Below, piece by piece: positions 1 through 9,196 of a stretch of 11,578 bases of DNA. Origin of the DNA: an uncultured Collinsella sp. (GTDB lineage: Bacteria; Actinomycetota; Coriobacteriia; Coriobacteriales; Coriobacteriaceae); the NCBI GenBank assembly GCA_900554455.1, contig USHT01000016.1, positions 1-11,578 on the forward strand, read 5' to 3'. The notes below the pieces were generated by a model. It worked only from the letters and a program-made list of their open reading frames with translations, had not been told where the DNA came from and did no database searches. How positions within the stretch are numbered: position 1 is the stretch's first letter; every line of letters starts with the position of its first letter. The translations under genes were made by a program, and so were the position numbers.

Positions 1-558
1 CAATCCATCCATCCCGGTGACGCCAAAGGCCGCATGGTCAACGCGGGCAATCTGTTCTGCGACTTCAATGCCCTGCTCCCCTACGAGCAGCGTCCGGAAT
101 ACACCGAGGGCTACGAGGGCTTCTATCACCTTGAGGGCGTCTCGGCAACGGTCGACCATGCCACGGCGCGCTATATCGTCCGTGATCACGATGCCGCCAA
201 GTTCCAGCAGAAGCTCGAGCTGATGGATGCCGCCGCAGCACTGCTCAACCAGCGTCTGGGCGAAGAGCGCGTGACGGTCGAGATCAAGCAGCAGTACCGC
301 AACATGGCCGAGATCGTGCGTGACTACCCCGAGCTTATCGATGTCGCCAAGGAAGCCTACCTTACCTGCGGCATTGAGCCCCAGGTGCTGCCGATTCGCG
401 GTGGTACCGACGGTGCGCAGCTGTCGTTCCGCGGTCTGCCCTGCCCCAACCTTTCCACGGGCGGCTACTGCTACCACGGCGTCAACGAGTTCGTCCCGGT
501 CAGTTCGCTCGTCAAGATGACCGACGTGCTCCAGGAGCTCGTCGCCCGCTTTGCATAA
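1..558 (+). CDS. pepT: Peptidase T (tripeptide aminopeptidase), 3' part, truncated by the window edge
   Basis: This is the C-terminal 185 residues of a zinc-dependent M20-family aminopeptidase that removes the N-terminal residue from tripeptides in the cytoplasm. The frame is open from base 1 and begins inside the gene, at SIHPGDAKGRMVNA, the conserved HPG segment of the dimerisation (lid) domain. EYTEGYEGFYHLEG follows. Near the end come the RGGTDGAQLSFRGLPCPN block and YHGVNEFVP. The His at residue 159 of this fragment matches the last metal-binding His of the family (His379 in the E. coli enzyme), so the visible part of the active site is intact. The ATG at base 34 is an internal Met, not the start. 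The gene ends at TAA just before a strong terminator and converges with the LCP gene. The remaining metal ligands and the promoter lie outside the window. Confidence 0.93.
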   Translation, partial: QSIHPGDAKGRMVNAGNLFCDFNALLPYEQRPEYTEGYEGFYHLEGVSATVDHATARYIVRDHDAAKFQQKLELMDAAAALLNQRLGEERVTVEIKQQYRNMAEIVRDYPELIDVAKEAYLTCGIEPQVLPIRGGTDGAQLSFRGLPCPNLSTGGYCYHGVNEFVPVSSLVKMTDVLQELVARFA

Positions 559-582
559 GGAACTCGAACAATCTAGGTAAGC

Positions 583-623
583 AAAACCGCCCCGTCCTCA
601 AAACCGAGAACGGGGCGGTTTTT
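583..623 (+). terminator. Rho-independent terminator of pepT
   Basis: A 13-bp perfect stem pairs bases 583-595 (AAAACCGCCCCGT) with 610-622 (ACGGGGCGGTTTT). The loop is 14 bases, part of which (CTC/GAG) can pair further. A run of five T follows on the plus strand. It begins 25 bases after the pepT stop. The four A at the left foot give a T-run on the minus strand too, so it may also act as a backstop for transcripts from the LCP side. Confidence 0.9.
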
Positions 624-645
624 GGTGCAAGGGGAGTAGTCGGCA

Positions 646-670
646 TCGCTGGTTGAATCAACGTCAGCGA
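646..670. repeat. Small imperfect hairpin between the convergent genes
   Basis: TCGCTG at 646-651 pairs with CAGCGA at 665-670. An inner GTT/AAC pair follows past a two-base bulge. It has no T-tract in either direction. It lies between the pepT and LCP terminators, and its role, if any, is unknown. Confidence 0.3.
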
Positions 671-700
671 GCGACGTCCAGAGCGAACAAGTTGGCATGA

Positions 701-741
701 AAAAGGCAGGGCATTGACCTTCTGGTCATGTCCTGCCTTTT
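701..741 (-). terminator. Terminator of the murA-LCP transcript
   Basis: AAAAGGCAGGGCA at 701-713 pairs with TGTCCTGCCTTTT at 729-741, with one G-U pair. GACC/GGTC extends the stem past a one-base bulge, closing a TTCT loop at 720-723. Read on the minus strand, the stem ends in five T. It lies about 70 bases beyond the LCP stop. The plus-strand side also ends in TTTT, so the structure could work in both directions. Confidence 0.8.
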
Positions 742-783
742 GAATGACAAATTGTCGCCCTGGGCGGCGCGCAGCGTCGAGCC

Positions 784-811
784 GTTACGGCGTTTGGTAA
801 AACGCCGTAAC
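784..811 (-). repeat. Perfect 12-bp hairpin directly after the LCP stop codon
   Basis: GTTACGGCGTTT (784-795) pairs perfectly with AAACGCCGTAAC (800-811) around a four-base loop. The stem begins at the base next to the LCP stop codon. No T-run follows on the minus strand, so it does not look like a terminator by itself. A role in protecting the mRNA 3' end, or in folding together with the terminator at 701-741, is possible but inferred. Confidence 0.6.
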
Positions 812-2047
812 TTAGTAGTTGGCCTCGTAGCCGTTGCCGTCGCCGGTGGGCTCTTCGTAGTAGTCCGAAACGCTTGAATCGCTTGAGCCATCGGAATCGT
901 CAGAGCTGACCGATGAGGTTGCGGTACCGTTTGCGTAATCGTCAGACGTGTTGTTGTTCAGGTCGCCAATCGTAGAGCTGGAACCATCGGAAAGACCCAT
1001 GGTGTTGGGACCCTTGGGATCCTTGCCGGCATCGACGCGCTCCATCATTTCCTTGAGCTCGTCCTCGTAGACAAAGACGTAGCTCACACCGTCGATCATG
1101 GTGCTGTCGTCGGCGTACGAGGGCAGGTTGGCCGAGTAGATACCGTCGACATCCATACCGCGCATGGCGTTGACCGTAGCCACGATATCCTGAACGCTCA
1201 TATCGGTTACGAGCATATCGGACAGCGAATTAACCAGGCCAAAGATCTTCGTGGCATCGAAGTTATTGAGAATCTGGTTGGCAAGGGCGCCAAGCACCTG
1301 ACGCTGGTGGCGCATGCGCGTGTAATCGCCGTCGGCATAGGTGTAGCGGCAGCGGGCATAGGTAAGGGCGGTGGCACCGTCCATATGCTGCTGGCCAGCG
1401 GTAATCTTAATATCCAGGTGCTCGGGGTCGTCAACATCATCGGTTGCGTTAATGTCGATACCGCCAACCGAATCAATCAGTGCCTGCATACCGTCGAAGC
1501 TGACCTCGGCATAGTGGGAAATCTGAACACCGCACAGCTCGTTGACCGCCTCGACCATGGCCTCGGCGCCGCCAACGGTATGGCAGGCGTTGATCTTCAT
1601 GGTCTCGCCCTTGTACTCGACCTTGGTGTCGCGCGGAACGGAAATGAGCGTCGCCTGCTTTTGCGTGGGGTCGATGCGTGCCAGGATAATCGAGTCGGCA
1701 CGATACGTATCCTCGCCCGGACGGCCGTCGGTGCCAAGAAGCAGCACGTAGAACGGATCCTTTGCCTCATCGGTGTCAACCAGAACCCGACGCAGATTGT
1801 CGGTAATGACATTAGAATCGCCGAGCTTGCCCATAATGGTGGCAAACCACAGGCCAGCAGCGGTAGTGGCACTCAGCAGCACGCCAAGCACGACAATGAG
1901 CGCGACGTGACGAATCGTGTGGCTACGACGACGTTGACGAGCGCGCTCGGAATAGCGAGCCACGTTATCGCGACTGTAGATCTTGGCCTGCGCACCAGTT
2001 GAGGGTCTTCGGGCGGTGGTATCCGCGAGGGGCTTTTTATTAAACAT
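812..2047 (-). CDS. LytR-CpsA-Psr (LCP) family cell-wall protein
   Basis: LCP proteins are membrane-anchored phosphotransferases that attach teichoic acid, capsule or other glycopolymers from lipid carriers to peptidoglycan. The 411-residue product has a basic cytoplasmic N-terminus (1-47), one membrane helix (about 48-72) and an outer LCP domain (about 98-255). The domain carries LLLGTDGR, RADSI, ISVPRDT and YARCRYTYADGDYTRMRHQRQ, whose Asp and Arg residues match those that bind the polyprenyl-phosphate in the family. The last 65 residues are low-complexity, rich in Ser, Asp and Asn. The open frame could begin six bases earlier at a TTG (2053), but CAGG sits against that TTG and six bases from this ATG, so the ATG is preferred. 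It lies 12 bases after murA and is probably co-transcribed. Which polymer it transfers cannot be told from the sequence. Confidence 0.9.
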   Translation of the reverse strand: MFNKKPLADTTARRPSTGAQAKIYSRDNVARYSERARQRRRSHTIRHVALIVVLGVLLSATTAAGLWFATIMGKLGDSNVITDNLRRVLVDTDEAKDPFYVLLLGTDGRPGEDTYRADSIILARIDPTQKQATLISVPRDTKVEYKGETMKINACHTVGGAEAMVEAVNELCGVQISHYAEVSFDGMQALIDSVGGIDINATDDVDDPEHLDIKITAGQQHMDGATALTYARCRYTYADGDYTRMRHQRQVLGALANQILNNFDATKIFGLVNSLSDMLVTDMSVQDIVATVNAMRGMDVDGIYSANLPSYADDSTMIDGVSYVFVYEDELKEMMERVDAGKDPKGPNTMGLSDGSSSTIGDLNNNTSDDYANGTATSSVSSDDSDGSSDSSVSDYYEEPTGDGNGYEANY

Positions 2048-2053
2048 AGGCAA

Positions 2054-2057
2054 CCTG
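2054..2057 (-). promoter_or_regulatory. Ribosome binding site that decides the LCP start
   Basis: On the minus strand, CAGG lies six bases upstream of ATG at 2047 but directly abuts the alternative TTG at 2053. This spacing favours the ATG. Confidence 0.55.
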
Positions 2058-2059
2058 TA

Positions 2060-3343
2060 TTAGTAGATGACGGGATCGGGGACGGTAGCATGCTCGACAT
2101 GCGCGCCGAGCGCCTGCAGCTTTTCGACAAACTGCTCGTAGCCGCGCTTGATGTGATGGATGGCCGAAACCTCGGTCGTCCCGTCGGCGATCAAGCCCGC
2201 TACGACGAGGGCCGCTCCGCCACGCAGATCGGGCGAGGCAACCTGTGCACCCGAGAAGCCCTTGACGCCATGAATCATGGCATGATGGCTCTCGATACGA
2301 ATGTCGGCACCCATGCGCACCAGCTCAGAGGCAAACATAAAGCGATTCTCGAAGATGTTCTCGGTAATAACGGAACTGCCGTCGGCAAGGGCGGAGAGCA
2401 CCATAATCTGCGCCTGCATGTCCGTCGGGAAGCCGGGGAACGGAAGCGTCTGGATGTCGACCGGCTTGATACGCTCGGCACGGTTTACATGGACGCCATC
2501 CTCGACGCGCTCGCAGTCGATACCCATGAGCTCCATCTTCTTGAGTACCATGCCCAAGTGAATGGGGCAAAAGCCCGTGACATCGACACCGCGATCGTCG
2601 GCCATCAACGCACCGGCAACGATAAAGGTACCGGCCTCGATGCGGTCGCCCACTACGCGATGGGTAACAGGATGCAGCTCTTCCACGCCCTCGATGGTCA
2701 CGACGGGCGTACCCGCGCCGACAATCTTGGCGCCCATCTCGTTGAGCATGTTGGCGAGATCGACGATCTCGGGCTCGCGGGCGGCATTGTCGATAACCGT
2801 GGTGCCCTGCGCGCGCACAGAGGCCATGATGAGGTTCTCGGTCGCACCGACGCTGGCGAACTCGAGCGTGACGGTGGTACCGCGCAGACCTTGGGGCGCA
2901 TTAGCGTTGATGTAACCGTGGGCGGTATCGAACTCAACGCCCAGGGCCTCAAGACCAAGAATGTGCATATCGATCTTGCGAGCACCCAGGTTGCAGCCGC
3001 CCGGCATGGCGATCTTGGCGCGATGGAAGCGACCCAGCAGGGGTCCCATCACGGCGGTGGAAGCACGCATCTTGGCAACGAGCTCGTAGGGGGCCTCCCA
3101 AGAATCGACCTGAGAGGTATCAATCTCGAGCGTGTGCTCGTCGAGAACATCGATCGTAGCGCCCATGCCTTTGAGCACCTTGCCCATCACGTGGACATCG
3201 GAAATATCGGGCACGTTCTGCAGCGTCGTCTTGCCCGGCGCCAGAAGCGTTGCCGCCATGAGTTTGAGCGCGGAGTTCTTGGCGCCCGAAACGGGCACAG
3301 AGCCTCCGATGGCGTGGCCACCCTCAACGCGGATAATATCCAA
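2060..3343 (-). CDS. murA: UDP-N-acetylglucosamine 1-carboxyvinyltransferase
   Basis: MurA transfers enolpyruvate from phosphoenolpyruvate to UDP-GlcNAc in the cytoplasm, the first committed step of peptidoglycan synthesis. The product has the normal family length (427 residues). It keeps the catalytic residues: Lys22-Asn23 in SGAKNSAL, Cys117 in MPGGCNLG (Cys115 in E. coli, the fosfomycin target), Asp308 in FPTDMQAQ, and Arg374 and Arg400 in LRGG and HIKRGYE. The Cys suggests a fosfomycin-sensitive enzyme, unlike the Asp variants. The start is TTG: an in-frame TAG stands two codons upstream, no ATG is near, and AAAGGG lies six bases before it. It follows atpC across an 88-base gap that holds a terminator-like hairpin, and it is closely followed by the LCP gene. 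That pairs a wall-precursor enzyme with a wall-ligation enzyme. Confidence 0.96.
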   Translation of the reverse strand: MDIIRVEGGHAIGGSVPVSGAKNSALKLMAATLLAPGKTTLQNVPDISDVHVMGKVLKGMGATIDVLDEHTLEIDTSQVDSWEAPYELVAKMRASTAVMGPLLGRFHRAKIAMPGGCNLGARKIDMHILGLEALGVEFDTAHGYINANAPQGLRGTTVTLEFASVGATENLIMASVRAQGTTVIDNAAREPEIVDLANMLNEMGAKIVGAGTPVVTIEGVEELHPVTHRVVGDRIEAGTFIVAGALMADDRGVDVTGFCPIHLGMVLKKMELMGIDCERVEDGVHVNRAERIKPVDIQTLPFPGFPTDMQAQIMVLSALADGSSVITENIFENRFMFASELVRMGADIRIESHHAMIHGVKGFSGAQVASPDLRGGAALVVAGLIADGTTEVSAIHHIKRGYEQFVEKLQALGAHVEHATVPDPVIY

Positions 3344-3349
3344 GGTCTA

Positions 3350-3355
3350 CCCTTT
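3350..3355 (-). promoter_or_regulatory. Ribosome binding site fixing the TTG start of murA
   Basis: AAAGGG lies six bases upstream of TTG (3343-3341). The in-frame TAG at 3349-3347 lies between them, so no longer reading frame is possible. The site begins only one base after the T-run of the upstream hairpin. Confidence 0.75.
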
Positions 3356-3395
3356 CAAAAAGCATGCCCGGGGTGGCTGGGCCATCCCGGGCATG
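3356..3395 (-). terminator. Terminator or attenuator between atpC and murA
   Basis: CATGCCCGGG (3363-3372) pairs perfectly with CCCGGGCATG (3386-3395). An inner GTGGC/GCCAT (one G-U pair) closes a short TGG loop. On the minus strand the stem is followed by GC and five T, then immediately by the murA ribosome binding site. It starts about 36 bases after the atpC stop, so it should end most ATP synthase transcripts. I see no convincing promoter between atpC and this stem, so murA may depend on read-through or on a promoter I cannot recognise. Confidence 0.8.
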
Positions 3396-3431
3396 ATGTG
3401 TTCGCAAATGGTCGAACGCTAAATCGTTTGA

Positions 3432-3824
3432 CTATTGGGCAAGCTTGAGCTTACACCATGCGATTTCATTATAGAGGTAGGCGCGGCGTGCATCATCCTC
3501 CGACAAATTACCCAGCTTCTCTTCAAAACCTTGAATATCAGCTTTAAGCTTGTCGGCATCGACGGTCGCCAAATCGCAAGCGCGCTCGGCGAGAACGGTC
3601 ACGACATCGTCCGCAACCTGGGCATAGCCGCCGGCCACGGCAAACGTGTGGTCGACAGTGCCCATGGCCTTATCGGAAACGCGAACGTAACCGCGGTCGA
3701 TCGTGCAGATCTCGCTGGAGTGAGCAGGCAGAACGCCAAACTCGCCATCCGTGGACGGAATCGACACAAACGCAGCGTCGCCCTCATAGGCGCAGCTCAC
3801 GGGGCACACGATGCGGATACGCAT
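3432..3824 (-). CDS. atpC: ATP synthase F1 epsilon subunit
   Basis: Epsilon is part of the central stalk. It links gamma to the c-ring and can inhibit ATP hydrolysis. The 130-residue product has the N-terminal beta-sandwich (about 1-85), with the typical STDGEFGVLPAHSSEI segment and a VAGGYAQVADDVVTVLAE block. A C-terminal helical pair follows (about 88-130, EEKLGNLSEDDARRAYLYNEI). The length is near the usual 130-140, so the inhibitory C-terminal helices are present, although their ATP-sensing ability cannot be judged here. The ATG is three bases after the atpD stop. GGGGGAG about nine bases upstream, inside atpD, serves as ribosome binding site, so the two are probably coupled. It is the last gene of the atp operon. 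Confidence 0.95.
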   Translation of the reverse strand: MRIRIVCPVSCAYEGDAAFVSIPSTDGEFGVLPAHSSEICTIDRGYVRVSDKAMGTVDHTFAVAGGYAQVADDVVTVLAERACDLATVDADKLKADIQGFEEKLGNLSEDDARRAYLYNEIAWCKLKLAQ

Positions 3825-3827
3825 AAC

Positions 3828-6190
<2,363 letters not shown>

Positions 6191-6195
6191 GGGGC

Positions 6196-7794
6196 TTAGT
6201 TCTCCTCTGATCCAGAAACATCCGAATGGTGCTTGGCCATGAACTGCTGCTTGAAGTCGCCGATGACGCGCAAGAGCTCAGCCTTGGTGTCATCATCGAT
6301 CTTCTTGGCGCGAACCTTGTCGAGCAGCGAGCCAAAGCCATTGTCCATGTACTCGATGAGCTCGGCACGGAAAGGCAGCACGTCGGCAATCTCCAGGTCA
6401 TCCAGGAAGCCCTCGTTGCCTGCAAACAGAACTGCAATCTGCTCGCCAACCTCAAACGGCTTATAGCGTGGCTGCTTAAGGAGCTCGGTCATACGTGCAC
6501 CATGGGTAAGCTGCTTTTGCGTGGCCTCGTCGAGGTCGGAGCCGAACTGCGTAAAGCCGGCGAGCTCCTGGTACGAAGCGAGGTCCAGACGGAGGTTGCC
6601 GGCGACCTGCTTCATAGCCTTGGTCTGCGCGTCGCCACCGACGCGGGACACGGAAATGCCCACGTCGACTGCCGGGCGCTGGCCCTGGAAGAAGAGCTCG
6701 GACTGCAGATAGATCTGACCATCGGTAATGGAAATGACGTTGGTCGGAATGTAGGCCGAGACGTCGCCGTCCTGGGTCTCGATGATCGGCAGAGCCGTCA
6801 TGGAGCCGTAACCGTTCTTCTTGGACATCTTGACGGCACGCTCGAGCAGACGAGAGTGCAGGTAGAAGATGTCGCCAGGATAGGCCTCGCGTCCGGGCGG
6901 ACGATGCAGCGTCAGCGACATCTGACGGTAGGCCACAGCCTGCTTGGACAGGTCATCGTAGATGACGAGCACGTGGCCACCGGGGTTGGTCTCGCTGGCG
7001 GGCTTGCCGTCCTCGCCGTTGTACATGAAGAACTCGCCGATAGCGGCACCGGCCATAGGCGCGATGTACTGCATAGGGGCGGAATCAGCAGCGGTGGCCG
7101 AAACGATGATGGTGTAGTCGAGCGCACCGTGCTGAGCGAGGGTCTCGCGGATGTTAGCGACCGTGGAGGCCTTCTGGCCGATGGCGACATAGATGCAGAC
7201 CATGCCCTTGCCGCGCTGATTGAGGATGGCGTCGATGGCAATGGCGGTCTTACCGGTCTTACGGTCGCCGATGATGAGCTCACGCTGACCGCGGCCAATA
7301 GGCACCATGGAGTCGATAGCGAGCAGACCGGTCTGAACCGGCTCGCACACCGGGGTACGGTCGATGACACCGGGGGCCTTGAACTCGATGGGGCGACGAT
7401 GCGTGGCGACGATGTCGCCCAGGCCGTCGATGGGCTGGCCGAGCGGATTGACGACGCGGCCGAGCATGGCACGGCTCACGGGGATATCCATAATGCGGCC
7501 AGTGGTGCGGCACTCGTCGCCTTCCTTGATGGAGTCGACGGCACCAAACAGAACGGCGCCGACCTCGTCACGGTCAAGGTTCTGGGCAAGGCCGAAGACG
7601 GTCTCACCGGTATCGGAGCTCTTGAACTCCAGAAGCTCGCCTGCCATGGCGCTCTTGAGGCCGGAGACACGCGCGATGCCGTCGCCTACCTCGTCGACCG
7701 TTGAAACCTCATGCGTATCGACCGTCGCGGAGAGGCTCGTGAGCTGCTCCTGCAGTTTCTTGGCGATATCCTGGGCATTGAGGGTTTCGGACAT
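6196..7794 (-). CDS. atpA: ATP synthase F1 alpha subunit (regulatory, nucleotide-binding)
   Basis: Alpha alternates with beta in the F1 hexamer and supplies the arginine finger. The 532-residue product shows the P-loop GDRKTGKT (176-183), the Walker B region [18 protein letters not shown] (Asp280), the conserved [20 protein letters not shown] with the arginine finger at Arg384, and the C-terminal [18 protein letters not shown] block. Compared with my recollection of the E. coli sequence there are about 12 additional residues just before Walker B, around 263-274 ([12 protein letters not shown]). The ATG overlaps the atpH stop as TAATG, with GGAGG nine bases upstream, one of the strongest ribosome binding sites here. 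Confidence 0.98.
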   Translation of the reverse strand: MSETLNAQDIAKKLQEQLTSLSATVDTHEVSTVDEVGDGIARVSGLKSAMAGELLEFKSSDTGETVFGLAQNLDRDEVGAVLFGAVDSIKEGDECRTTGRIMDIPVSRAMLGRVVNPLGQPIDGLGDIVATHRRPIEFKAPGVIDRTPVCEPVQTGLLAIDSMVPIGRGQRELIIGDRKTGKTAIAIDAILNQRGKGMVCIYVAIGQKASTVANIRETLAQHGALDYTIIVSATAADSAPMQYIAPMAGAAIGEFFMYNGEDGKPASETNPGGHVLVIYDDLSKQAVAYRQMSLTLHRPPGREAYPGDIFYLHSRLLERAVKMSKKNGYGSMTALPIIETQDGDVSAYIPTNVISITDGQIYLQSELFFQGQRPAVDVGISVSRVGGDAQTKAMKQVAGNLRLDLASYQELAGFTQFGSDLDEATQKQLTHGARMTELLKQPRYKPFEVGEQIAVLFAGNEGFLDDLEIADVLPFRAELIEYMDNGFGSLLDKVRAKKIDDDTKAELLRVIGDFKQQFMAKHHSDVSGSEEN

Positions 7795-8270
7795 TAGGCT
7801 TCACCTCCGTACGAATTAGCAGAGTTTGCGAGGGTCTCCTGCGCGACGCGCAGCTGCGTCTTGACGGAAATGTCGCGACGCTCGCCGCGGGCCTCGAGCA
7901 CCAGGCCGCCCACGATAGACGGGTCGACCTGCTCGATAAGGAATACCTTGCGGCCGAAGTCCTGCTCGCATTTCTTAGTGATGGTTTGACGCAGCTCGTC
8001 GTCGAGCGGGATCGCCGTGGTGACGGTCACGCCCACTACATCCTCGTCTTCCTCGGCAACATACTTAAAGGCAGCTGCCACCTTGGGAAGAAGGTCGAGC
8101 TGGTCGCGCTTGGACATGGTGTCGAGCACGGCGATGATCTCGGGGCTGGCGGAAGCCAGGCGCTCGATCATCTCGAGGTCCTCGAACACATGGTTCTCGG
8201 CCTTGGCGGCTTCCATGAGGGAGCGCGCGTAGGTCTCGAGCACCTTGTCCTGATAGCGGCTAGTCGGCAT
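7794..8270 (-). CDS. atpH: ATP synthase F1 delta subunit
   Basis: Delta sits on top of F1 and joins it to the peripheral stalk formed by b. The 158-residue product is slightly shorter than the common 175-180 but keeps both halves. The first is an N-terminal helical domain with [12 protein letters not shown]. The second is the C-terminal signature [20 protein letters not shown], the family hallmark. A Glu/Asp-rich stretch ([10 protein letters not shown]) lies between the halves. The ATG lies inside the end of atpF (11-base overlap), with AGCAGG about eight bases upstream. The stop overlaps the atpA start by one base. Identity rests on the C-terminal motif and its position between b and alpha. 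Confidence 0.94.
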   Translation of the reverse strand: MPTSRYQDKVLETYARSLMEAAKAENHVFEDLEMIERLASASPEIIAVLDTMSKRDQLDLLPKVAAAFKYVAEEDEDVVGVTVTTAIPLDDELRQTITKKCEQDFGRKVFLIEQVDPSIVGGLVLEARGERRDISVKTQLRVAQETLANSANSYGGEA

Positions 8271-8862
8271 TCAGGCTACCTGCTTCCTGGATGTAGCGCT
8301 CGATGAGCTTCTTCTGCCCGGCCTCGTCCTCGAGTGCCTCGCCCACGATCTTGGTGGCGACGGCAACGGACAGGTCGGCGATGGAGCTCGCGGCACCGGC
8401 GTAGATGGACTTGCGCTCGTCCTCGACGGTCGTATGGGCCTTGGCGATGATCTCCTCGGCCTCCTTGTGAGCAGCCTCGATGATACGGGCGCGCTCGGAC
8501 TCGGCGTCCTTACGGGCCTCGAGAACGATGTCGGCAGCCTGACGACGGGCGTCGGTGACGATCGAGTCGGACTCAGAGCGCTTGGCGATGGCCTCCTGCT
8601 TGGTCTTCTCGGCCTCGTCGAGGCTCTCCTCGATCTTCTTGCCGCGCTCCTCCATGGTTTTCATGATGCCCGGCAGGGCGACCTTGGCCAGCACGATCCA
8701 GATGATCAGGAAGGCGATAAGCGCCGGGATGAACTCCGCCATCTTAGGGATGAGGATGTCCGCACCGGCAGCGCCGTCCTCGGCGAACGCGGAAACCGGC
8801 ATGAGCAGCGCGGCCGCGGACGCGGAGAGTGCGATCGCGCTCTTCTGGGATGAAAGATTCAT
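8260..8862 (-). CDS. atpF: ATP synthase Fo b subunit with signal-peptide-like N-terminus
   Basis: The b subunit forms the peripheral stalk that holds F1 against Fo. The 200-residue product has a membrane helix at about 44-64 (FIPALIAFLIIWIVLAKVAL). After it comes a long charged, Ala/Glu/Lys/Arg-rich helix (about 68-165) that should dimerise as a coiled coil, then a C-terminal part that binds delta (SIADLSVAVATKIVGEAL). In front of the helix is an extra stretch resembling a Sec signal peptide: Lys7, a hydrophobic run at 8-22 (AIALSASAAALLMPV), and SAFA-ED with a plausible cut after Ala27. The ATG is supported by CGGAG eight bases upstream, and the later Met21 and Met41 lack such a site. It starts 15 bases after atpE and overlaps atpH. 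Confidence 0.95.
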   Translation of the reverse strand: MNLSSQKSAIALSASAAALLMPVSAFAEDGAAGADILIPKMAEFIPALIAFLIIWIVLAKVALPGIMKTMEERGKKIEESLDEAEKTKQEAIAKRSESDSIVTDARRQAADIVLEARKDAESERARIIEAAHKEAEEIIAKAHTTVEDERKSIYAGAASSIADLSVAVATKIVGEALEDEAGQKKLIERYIQEAGSLNAD

Positions 8863-8877
8863 ACTTGACGCTCCGTG

Positions 8878-9072
8878 CTATTTAACGATCAGCGCGACAA
8901 CGAAGCCGATCAGAGCCAGAGCCTCGCCGAAGGCGGAGCCCATGATGAAGACGGTGAACACGCGGCCCTGGACCTCAGGCTGACGGGCCATAGCACCCGT
9001 AGCACCCAGAGCAGACAGGCCGATAGCAAGACCAGCGCCGATAACACCGAGACCGTAACCGATAACTCCCAC
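8878..9072 (-). CDS. atpE: ATP synthase Fo c subunit (proton-carrying ring)
   Basis: The c subunit forms the rotor ring that carries ions across the membrane. The 64-residue product is two hydrophobic helices joined by the polar loop ARQPE (29-33). The first helix is glycine-rich (GYGLGVIGAGLAIG). The second holds the ion-carrying Glu50 in GSAFGEALALIGFVVAL. The Gln of helix 1 and the Ser/Thr after the Glu that make the sodium site in Na+-type c subunits are absent (Ile and Ala here), so a proton-driven enzyme is inferred. It is somewhat shorter than the common 70-80 residues, with almost no tail. The start is GTG, four bases after a complete AAAGGAGG; no ATG is available nearby. A 124-base gap separates it from atpB. 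Confidence 0.95.
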   Translation of the reverse strand: MGVIGYGLGVIGAGLAIGLSALGATGAMARQPEVQGRVFTVFIMGSAFGEALALIGFVVALIVK

Positions 9073-9076
9073 GATT

Positions 9077-9084
9077 CCTCCTTT
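9077..9084 (-). promoter_or_regulatory. Strong ribosome binding site of atpE
   Basis: AAAGGAGG four bases before the GTG start is close to a full anti-16S match and the most complete such site in the window. That is consistent with the c subunit being needed in about ten or more copies per enzyme. It supports GTG as the start despite the short spacing. Confidence 0.7.
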
Positions 9085-9088
9085 GTCG

Positions 9089-9108
9089 TGCGTGTCTTAT
9101 TTCACGCA
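9089..9108 (-). repeat. Hairpin in the atpB-atpE gap
   Basis: TGCGTG (9089-9094) pairs with CACGCA (9103-9108) around an eight-base A/T-rich loop, ending five bases upstream of the atpE ribosome binding site. It has no T-tract, so it is not a terminator. It could mark an mRNA processing or stabilising site ahead of atpE, but this is inferred. The rest of the 124-base gap (9073-9196) holds no gene that I can support. Confidence 0.45.
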
Positions 9109-9196
9109 GGATAACCTTTTTATAACTGCCGGGCTCCATGGGTACGGGCACCGGCGGTTTAACGAATTGCCTTACCTTTAAGGCGCGAACGGAAGA

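Noticed and set aside
3400..3417. GTTCG-N8-CGAAC inverted repeat between atpC and murA, considered as an SOS box
   Set aside because: The half-sites are in the wrong order and spacing compared with the Gram-positive LexA box (CGAAC-N4-GTTCG). It is probably chance.
2090..3448. Long plus-strand open frame opposite murA
   Set aside because: It is a shadow of murA with no recognisable motif and no ribosome binding site that I could support.
6226..7704. Long plus-strand open frame opposite atpA
   Set aside because: It has the same antisense GC-bias effect and atpA is certain.
9073..9160. Small minus-strand open frame starting at the ATG in CCCATGGAG in the atpB-atpE gap
   Set aside because: There is no ribosome binding site, and it runs out of frame into atpE with an Arg-rich, nonsense-like composition.
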